64,000 nt of DNA, taken from NCBI RefSeq assembly GCF_900107135.1, contig NZ_FNOV01000017.1, positions 1 through 64,000 of the forward strand, read 5' to 3'. Source of the stretch: Hymenobacter psychrophilus. GTDB taxonomy: Bacteria; Bacteroidota; Bacteroidia; Cytophagales; Hymenobacteraceae. The notes beneath the pieces are model-generated. The model was given only the letters and a program-made list of their open reading frames with translations. It searched no databases and was not told the origin of the DNA. Shown in pieces: positions 58,419 through 64,000 of this stretch. Made by a program: the position numbers and the translations under genes. Position 1 is the stretch's first letter, and each line of letters starts with the position of its first letter.

Positions 58419-60305
58419 TTACTGCTTGGTGATGCGGCTGACGATACGCGAATCGTTCAGTTCCAGCTCCAGCACATACACGCCGGCTGCACCCGGCACC
58501 TGCACCTCCGTACGGTTGGTGCCCGGGCGGACGTTGACGGTTTGCGTTGCTACGGTGCGGCCCAGCAGGTCGGTTACCCGTAGCGTGCCGGCACCGCTGC
58601 TGCGCGCCTCGAAGCTGAAGCTGAGCGCGTCGCGGAACGGGTTGGGCACGGCGGCAAAGCCTTCGGCTACCAGGGCCGAGGGCTTGGCGGCCAGCAGCAC
58701 GCTCAGGCTCCGGGCCCCGCGTAGCACCTGCCCGCGGATTTCGCCGCCGGGGTTAGCCGTTGTGTGCAGGTTCACATACACGCTGTCGCGGCGGAACTGC
58801 AGGGCACGCTTCGCCGTGAAAGGGTTGGTAGCGTTGGGCGCATCGTTGGTGGCGTTCCAGTACGCATCGGCTCCGCTGGGCGGGGTAGTAGCGTTAAAGA
58901 ACGGCATCAGGTTGAACACAACCGTACCCGTCTCGTTGCTCAGGCCGGGGTGAAAGTGGCCCCCAATGGCCGGCCCCGAGAGCCCGCCCCAGGTCATGTT
59001 CAGGTGTACATTCGACTGGTCGCGGTCCATCGAAACGAAGCCCGCGCCGTAGCCGGTGCCCGCTACCGGGTTGGGCCGCTCCTGCTTGCCGCTGAGCACG
59101 AACGTGTAGCCTTCGCGCGCCAATCGGTACACCTGCCCCCGAATTTCGCCGTTGGGGTTGGCGGCCGTGGCAAGAATTATATTAGCTCCACCTGTCAGAA
59201 ACAGGTTAACGGTTTGCTTGCTCAAGGGAGTAATGAAGAACTGCAGCGTATTGGGTGCGTTGGCTGGCAATGCCGCCGACGCAACAACCCCGAGGCCCGG
59301 ATTGGCTACCCCGGCATTCGCAGCAAAAACCCCCAGCGCAGTCGGTGGGCCGCTCAGGCCGGTATGCGCCACAGAAAGAAATACCGTATCGAGCGTGGTA
59401 TTAAGTTGAAAAACCGCGACTCCCTTACCAGCCGAGGCAGTGGCGGGCACTAGCTGCGAGGCATCGAGCCGGGCATCGTGGCTCAGGAAACGGGCCTCGC
59501 GGATGAGTTGGCTGCGAATTTCACCGCCGCCGTTAGCGGCCGTGTGTACGTTGATGTAAATCTGGCCGGCGGCCAGAGCTGAGAGGAAGGCAGCCGAGGG
59601 CGTTATTTCGCCCTCAATTACGTTGCCGGTGAGAAACGGCTTGAGGTCGACGATAACCGGGCCGGAAGTGCCGGCCGCCCCGGTATGGAAGTGCGTGACG
59701 GTAACCGGACCGCTCAGACCCGAAAACACCACCCGAAACGTCAGCTTGTTCTGCTGTTGTGCCAGGTTGAAGGTGCCATAGCCGGTAGCCGGCGTATTAA
59801 CGGCCGGCACTTCCTTGGCGCCGGTCAGTTCAGCCGCGTACTCTTCGTCCTTTTCCAACTTAATCTGCCCCCGGATTTCACCGTTAAGGTTGGCGGCCGT
59901 GTGGATGTTAAGGTAGTAAGCGCCCCGCAAGTAGCGGTCGAGTTTGGCGGAAGTCAGGTCGGTTCCGGTCAGAAAGCCGTCGATTTGGTTGCCCCTGATC
60001 ATCGACAGCACGTTCGTGACTACCGGGCCGGATACCCCTTCGAAGCCATTGTGCACATGGGCCGCCGTAATGGGGCCACTCAGGCCGGTAAACGAGCCGG
60101 CAATAAAGAGCGTGTCTTTGCCTGCATTGAGCGTGAAGCTGGCCGTACCCCGGGCGCTGGTTGTTACGGTGGGCACTTCCTGGGCGCCACTAAGCTGGGC
60201 GCCGAGCAGCAGGTGGGCCCGCAGATGGTCGGCTTGCACGGCGAAAGGCCGCAGCAGCAGGCTCAGCAACAGGCTGAGCGTGGCGTAAGTAACGGTTCTT
60301 AGCAT
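58419..60305 (-). CDS. Four-CHRD-domain protein with T9SS type A tail
   Basis: 628 residues. Signal peptide (about 1-25), then four CHRD domains (about 33-150, 155-270, 275-395, 400-535), each with GLSGPxTxxHxH-like and (N)GEIRGQ motifs; the third has lost its first His pair. The tail (about 550-628: AAVPNPFRDALSFSF, GVYVLELELNDSRIVSRITKQ) is a T9SS type A sorting domain. It should be exported and anchored at the surface. CHRD domains occur in chordin and bacterial surface proteins; the ligand is unknown. Confidence 0.92.
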   Translation of the reverse strand: MLRTVTYATLSLLLSLLLRPFAVQADHLRAHLLLGAQLSGAQEVPTVTTSARGTASFTLNAGKDTLFIAGSFTGLSGPITAAHVHNGFEGVSGPVVTNVLSMIRGNQIDGFLTGTDLTSAKLDRYLRGAYYLNIHTAANLNGEIRGQIKLEKDEEYAAELTGAKEVPAVNTPATGYGTFNLAQQQNKLTFRVVFSGLSGPVTVTHFHTGAAGTSGPVIVDLKPFLTGNVIEGEITPSAAFLSALAAGQIYINVHTAANGGGEIRSQLIREARFLSHDARLDASQLVPATASAGKGVAVFQLNTTLDTVFLSVAHTGLSGPPTALGVFAANAGVANPGLGVVASAALPANAPNTLQFFITPLSKQTVNLFLTGGANIILATAANPNGEIRGQVYRLAREGYTFVLSGKQERPNPVAGTGYGAGFVSMDRDQSNVHLNMTWGGLSGPAIGGHFHPGLSNETGTVVFNLMPFFNATTPPSGADAYWNATNDAPNATNPFTAKRALQFRRDSVYVNLHTTANPGGEIRGQVLRGARSLSVLLAAKPSALVAEGFAAVPNPFRDALSFSFEARSSGAGTLRVTDLLGRTVATQTVNVRPGTNRTEVQVPGAAGVYVLELELNDSRIVSRITKQ

Positions 60306-60536
60306 GATAAGCTGGTTGAAGTGAAAAAAGAATTTATAGTAGAAAACCGTTGAACGGAACGCAGGTTCTGGCCAGCCGGACAGCCGGTTTCTATACTATA
60401 GGGCTGTTCCGGTAAACGGGCACCCGGTCTCAGCGGGCAAAGTCGTATTTTGCGCCCTACTACGGGTTTTCGCATTTTACCGCAAGGCCAAAATTTTACC
60501 GCTTTTCTCCTCCGTTTTCTTTTCTGTCGCTACCTA

Positions 60537-61013
60537 ATGGAAGCTCCCAACCCCGAGTTCATGCGCGAAGCCATTCGCCTTTCTATTGAGAAAATGCAGG
60601 CCGGCCACGGTGGGCCGTTTGGCGCCGTAGTGGTGCGCAACGGCGAAATTATTGCCCGCGGCTTCAACCAGGTAACCAGCACCCACGACCCCACCTGCCA
60701 CGCCGAAGTGGATGCCATCCGCAAGGCCTGTGCCGCGCTGAGCACTTTCCAACTCACCGACTGCGACCTATATACCAGCTGCGAGCCGTGCCCCATGTGC
60801 CTGGGGGCTATTTATTGGGCCCGACCACGCCGCGTGTTCTACGGCAATACCAAGCAGGATGCCGCTGCCATCGGGTTCGACGACCAGTTCATTTATGAGG
60901 AGCTGGAAAAGCCTCTCGACCAGCGCCGCCTGCCCATGCAACAGCTGCTGCGCGACGAGTCGCTGGCGGGCTTCCGCGCCTGGGAGCAGCACGAGGCCCG
61001 CACCGACTATTAG
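60537..61013 (+). CDS. guaD: Guanine deaminase, cytidine-deaminase fold
   Basis: 158 residues. GGPFGAVVVRNGEIIARGFNQV, TCHAEVDAIRKAC (zinc His and proton-shuttling Glu) and YTSCEPCPMCLGAIYWARP (two zinc Cys) match GuaD-type enzymes over their whole length, including the swapped C-terminus GFDDQFIYEELEKPLDQR. It converts guanine to xanthine. TadA-type tRNA deaminases share the core, but this tail favours guanine deaminase. TATTTTG about 86 bp upstream is close to a -7 element. The ATG at 60537 fits family length. Confidence 0.92.
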   Translation: MEAPNPEFMREAIRLSIEKMQAGHGGPFGAVVVRNGEIIARGFNQVTSTHDPTCHAEVDAIRKACAALSTFQLTDCDLYTSCEPCPMCLGAIYWARPRRVFYGNTKQDAAAIGFDDQFIYEELEKPLDQRRLPMQQLLRDESLAGFRAWEQHEARTDY

Positions 61014-61019
61014 TTTTTG

Positions 61020-61078
61020 AGCTGTTAGCTGAGAGCTATTCGCTGTTAGCTTCCGTTGAACGAAAAAGCTAATAGCTT
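61020..61078. repeat. Inverted heptamer-array element
   Basis: Left array 61020-61047: AGCTGTT, AGCTGAG, AGCTATT, CGCTGTT. A short inverse array lies at 61067-61078 (AGCTAAT, AGCTT). It fills the gap between guaD and the AsmA-like gene, 7 bp after the guaD stop and 5 bp before the next ATG. Confidence 0.7.
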
Positions 61079-61083
61079 ACACT

Positions 61084-64000
61084 ATGAGGTTTCTTTCCCT
61101 GCTGCTGCGCATATTGGCCGTCCTCGTGCTGGGGCTGCTGTTGCTGGCGGGGGCAGGGCTGTGGGCGTTGCAGTCGGAGTGGGGCCACCAGCGGGCGACA
61201 AAGCTGGTGCGGCGGCAGTTGGCGGCGCAATCCGACCTGGTGCTGGCCCCGCTACAGCTGGACTACTCGCTGCTGCGCGATTTTCCTTACCTGACGGCCT
61301 CGCTGCACCACTTGTCGCTCACCGACACGTCGGCGCGCCGGGCGGTGGAGGTGCTGCGCGTGGGCCGGGCCGATATGCGCCTGGCACTGCGGCCGCTCTG
61401 GCAGGGCCGCTTCGAGGTGCAGCGCCTGACGCTGCACAATGCCGTATTTCGGCAGCTAACCGACTCGGCGGGCCACGACTGGGGCCTGCGGGGCCGCGGG
61501 CCGCGCCGGGCTACCCCGCAGCTGCCGCCCGATTTCGACCTCGATTCGCTGATTATTGTGAACCTGCGTATTTCTGACCGCAACGAGCTGCATAATAGTG
61601 GCTTTGCGGCGCGGGTGGCGAGCGGGCGGCTGGCCGTGCGCACCCGCGCAGGAGTGGCCCGAGTACGGGGCCGGCTGGTAGGCCGGCTCAACCACCTGCG
61701 CAGCAGTCGTAGCCTTATTTTTTCGCAGGAAGCCGTGGTGGCCCAGGTGCGCTACGGCTACGATTTCGGTCGGCGCGAGGGCACGTTCCGGCGTACCCTG
61801 GCCACGCTTAGCGGCGACACGGTGCACATTAGCGGAACGCACCGCGGCGCCGGGCTAGGTGAGCCCCGCGGGGCCCGCCTGAACCTGCATTTCCGGGGCT
61901 ACCAGCCACTGCTGAAGGTGCTGCGGGTAGCGCTGCCCAACAACCTGGAGCGGTACCTCGAAGGCACCAGCAGCCCCAGCCACGCCCGCATAGCCTACAC
62001 CATTCGGGGGCTGAGCGGCCCCACGGTGCGGCCGCGCACAGTCCTGCGCTTCGAGCTGCGCAACGCGCAGGTGCAGTGGCCCGACCCGGCCCGCCGCATC
62101 CGCCGCTGGGACGCCCGCGGCGTGTTCGACAATGGCCCCGACCACAACCTGCGCACCACCTACCTCACGTTCGAGCAGTGCCGCATTTACTCGACGGCCG
62201 GCCAGCTCGATGCCCGGCTGACGGTGCGCGACTTTACCAAACCGCGGCTACAGGGCCGGGTACGGGGCCGCACCGAGCTGCAGACCCTGGCCTCGGTGGT
62301 CGTACCCGACCTGTGGCGCGCCCGCAGCGGCGAAGCCGTCCTCGACCTGGAGCTGGATGGCTGGCTACCCAGTTTCAGGCCGCGGCGGCCCGGGCCCGGC
62401 CGGCGGCCGCTCCCCCTGCCGGTATCGGTGCGGGGCACCGTTAGCCTGGAAAATGCCTTTTTCGACATTCCGAACCGGCAGGCTCAGATGCGCGCCCTCA
62501 ACGTTCTGGTGCGGCTAAACGACAGCCTCTGGAAGCTCGAAAACCTGACCGGCCAGCTCAATGGCATGCACCTGCAGGCCAACGCCACCACCACCAACCT
62601 GCTGGCCTACGCCAGCGGGCAACACCCCACCACCCGCATCAGCGGCTCGCTGAGTGTTGATGAGCTACGCCTACCCGAGCTACGGCGGCTACTGGCCCCG
62701 CTCCATCGCCCCGCCCGCTTGCCCGCTGTTGCGGCTGCCAACCCTGCCCAGGTGGCCGATATGCTGACCATGCTGCCCGACGGCCTGCTGCTGGAAGGCG
62801 TGCGCCTGCGCTGCGCTCGGCTGGTACTGGCGGGCGATACGCTCAGCGAGCTGGCCGCCACCGTGCATCACAACGGCCATCGGGTGGCCCTGCGCGACCT
62901 GCGGGTGCGGGTGTGGGACGGCCAACTGGGCGGGCAGGCCAGTTGGAACACCGACCAGTCGGGCCCCGAGCCGGTGCAGGTACGCCTGACGGTGCAGGTA
63001 CCCCACCTGAGCTACGAGCGGCTGCTGGCCCGCATTTCGCGCCCGCCCCGCCGCCCGCCGGGCCAGGGCACCAGCGACCCTACCCTACGCGAAATTCTAT
63101 TGGCCACCAGCGGCCTCATCAATGTGGCCATCGACAACCTGCAACTTACGGGTACCCGCAGCCTCCAGCAATTGCGCTTTCACGTGGATAAAACCGGGCC
63201 CGATTTTCAGATTCCTGACCTCACGTTCCGCACCAATACCGGCGGGCAGGGCCGAATTCAGGCTCAGGCGTCGCTGGCGGGTATACACCTGGCCCACGCC
63301 CGCGCCACCGTAGAGCTGCACTACAATACGCTCGATGTGCAGCGTTTCCTGCAACTGCTGGCCGACCTGGGAACTGTGCCGCCACCCGACCGGCCCCAGG
63401 CGCGGCAACCCGGCCGCGGGCTGCGAGCCAACCGGGAAACCAACCGGGAAACCAACCGGGAAACCGAGCGCCCCCCTGGTCGGCCACCCCGCAGCCCGCG
63501 CCCGGGCCGACCGGACCGACCGGCGTCGCCGTTTCTGGATGGCACCATCACGGGGCAGGTGCACGTAACGGCCAACCACATGAACTACGGCGTGCTGCGG
63601 GGCACCGATTTCGACCTGCGCACCACGCTCGAAGCCGGCCAGGCCCGCCTGGAAAGCTGCTCGGTGCAGGCCTTTGGGGGCGAGCTGACCCTGCGCGGGG
63701 TGCTGCGCACCGACTCCGGCGCCCACCACCACCCCCTGCGGGCCCACATGCAGTTGCGCAATGTGGAGCTGCCCCAGCTGTTTGCCCTGGCCGCCCCACT
63801 GGGCCTCGATGTGCTGGGTCCCGACAATGTGCGCGGCCGCATGCAGGCCGAAGCCACGATCCGTACCGACCTCGACCAGACGTTCCTGCCCCGCCTGGCC
63901 ACCACCCGCGCTCTGGTACAGGCCGATTTGCTCAACCTGGAGCTGCTGGAAGTAGACGCCCTGATGCAGGCGCTGCGGATGCTAAGCCCGCGCCGGACCG
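61084..64000 (+). CDS. AsmA-like large envelope protein (cut by window edge)
   Basis: An open frame of 972 codons from the ATG at 61084 to the right edge. One N-terminal membrane helix (about 5-28, LRILAVLVLGLLLLAGAGLWAL), then repeated beta-rich segments of the AsmA/TamB kind (DYSLLRDFPYLTASLHHLSL, VQRLTLHNAVFRQL, INVAIDNLQLTGTRSL, LRGVLRTDSGAHHH). Such proteins bridge the envelope and may carry lipids. A Pro/Arg-rich stretch around 777-815 contains three NRET repeats. The C-terminus is missing. Confidence 0.8.
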   Translation, partial: MRFLSLLLRILAVLVLGLLLLAGAGLWALQSEWGHQRATKLVRRQLAAQSDLVLAPLQLDYSLLRDFPYLTASLHHLSLTDTSARRAVEVLRVGRADMRLALRPLWQGRFEVQRLTLHNAVFRQLTDSAGHDWGLRGRGPRRATPQLPPDFDLDSLIIVNLRISDRNELHNSGFAARVASGRLAVRTRAGVARVRGRLVGRLNHLRSSRSLIFSQEAVVAQVRYGYDFGRREGTFRRTLATLSGDTVHISGTHRGAGLGEPRGARLNLHFRGYQPLLKVLRVALPNNLERYLEGTSSPSHARIAYTIRGLSGPTVRPRTVLRFELRNAQVQWPDPARRIRRWDARGVFDNGPDHNLRTTYLTFEQCRIYSTAGQLDARLTVRDFTKPRLQGRVRGRTELQTLASVVVPDLWRARSGEAVLDLELDGWLPSFRPRRPGPGRRPLPLPVSVRGTVSLENAFFDIPNRQAQMRALNVLVRLNDSLWKLENLTGQLNGMHLQANATTTNLLAYASGQHPTTRISGSLSVDELRLPELRRLLAPLHRPARLPAVAAANPAQVADMLTMLPDGLLLEGVRLRCARLVLAGDTLSELAATVHHNGHRVALRDLRVRVWDGQLGGQASWNTDQSGPEPVQVRLTVQVPHLSYERLLARISRPPRRPPGQGTSDPTLREILLATSGLINVAIDNLQLTGTRSLQQLRFHVDKTGPDFQIPDLTFRTNTGGQGRIQAQASLAGIHLAHARATVELHYNTLDVQRFLQLLADLGTVPPPDRPQARQPGRGLRANRETNRETNRETERPPGRPPRSPRPGRPDRPASPFLDGTITGQVHVTANHMNYGVLRGTDFDLRTTLEAGQARLESCSVQAFGGELTLRGVLRTDSGAHHHPLRAHMQLRNVELPQLFALAAPLGLDVLGPDNVRGRMQAEATIRTDLDQTFLPRLATTRALVQADLLNLELLEVDALMQALRMLSPRRT
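63430..63465 (+). repeat. Three 12-bp tandem repeats inside the AsmA-like gene
   Basis: AACCGGGAAACC occurs three times in a row without change, coding NRET three times. The unit is a multiple of three, so copy number can vary without breaking the frame. It lies in a disordered Arg/Pro-rich linker. Confidence 0.8.

Overview
The window looks like chromosomal DNA of a GC-rich Bacteroidota, most likely Hymenobacter or a close Hymenobacteraceae relative. The evidence is two type IX secretion (T9SS) substrates (CHRD protein with a type A tail, 58419-60305; type B gliding-motility tail, 47866-49824), an OMP_b-brl_3 outer-membrane protein, perfect TAnnTTTG promoter elements (35538, 46224, 49859), a LytTR/LytS pair and strongly GC-rich third codon positions. 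Genus is an inference. I saw no rRNA, tRNA or CRISPR.

Layout. 0-0.34 kb: cut end of an IS5-family element. 0.5-5.3 kb: polyferredoxin membrane protein, peroxiredoxin, two glycosyltransferases. 5.4-8.3 kb: LytTR two-component system overlapping a secreted HExxH protein gene. 8.5-9.9 kb: GT-C glycosyltransferase. 9.9-13.5 kb: arsenosugar-type cluster (ArsS radical SAM, CxxC peroxidase-like protein, rhodanese lipoprotein, TIGR04282 transferase) headed by an H-NOX haem sensor gene. 13.6-18.0 kb: ECF sigma/anti-sigma pair, semialdehyde dehydrogenase, YdcF, thioredoxin-like protein. 18.0-22.3 kb: NtrB-like kinase and NtrC-like regulator enclosing a second secreted HExxH protein gene. 22.3-35.0 kb: large ABC efflux locus with two FtsX/MacB permease pairs, a TPR/DUF6624/TonB protein, an ATPase, TolC and an HlyD-type adaptor. 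35.8-38.4 kb: outer-membrane receptor-like protein. 39.3-43.0 kb: copper locus resembling MbnH/MbnP. 43.0-64.0 kb: mainly housekeeping genes (hisS, hutH, ybaB, pdhB, guaD), surface proteins, DinB, methyltransferase, thioesterase, DUF2256, and an AsmA-like gene cut by the right edge.

How the parts connect. The ATPase operon and the adaptor-tolC operon each have a sigma-54-like -24/-12 element and, exactly 68 bp upstream of its -24 GG in both cases, a GTCC-N6-GGAC dyad. This ties the split efflux operons to one enhancer-binding protein; the NtrC-like regulator at 20884-22260 is the obvious candidate. In both two-component loci a secreted zinc-peptidase-like protein is encoded in the same operon as kinase and regulator, which suggests a shared sensing design.

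The most unusual non-coding signal is a set of elements built from 7- or 8-bp tandem units, usually facing each other as inverted arrays at gene borders. They reach into coding sequence, encode part of the TolC signal peptide and supply stop codons for two genes. A separate hairpin family (356, 3681, 45738) keeps its arms paired despite base changes. Several intergenic gaps also hold unusually long, perfect hairpins.
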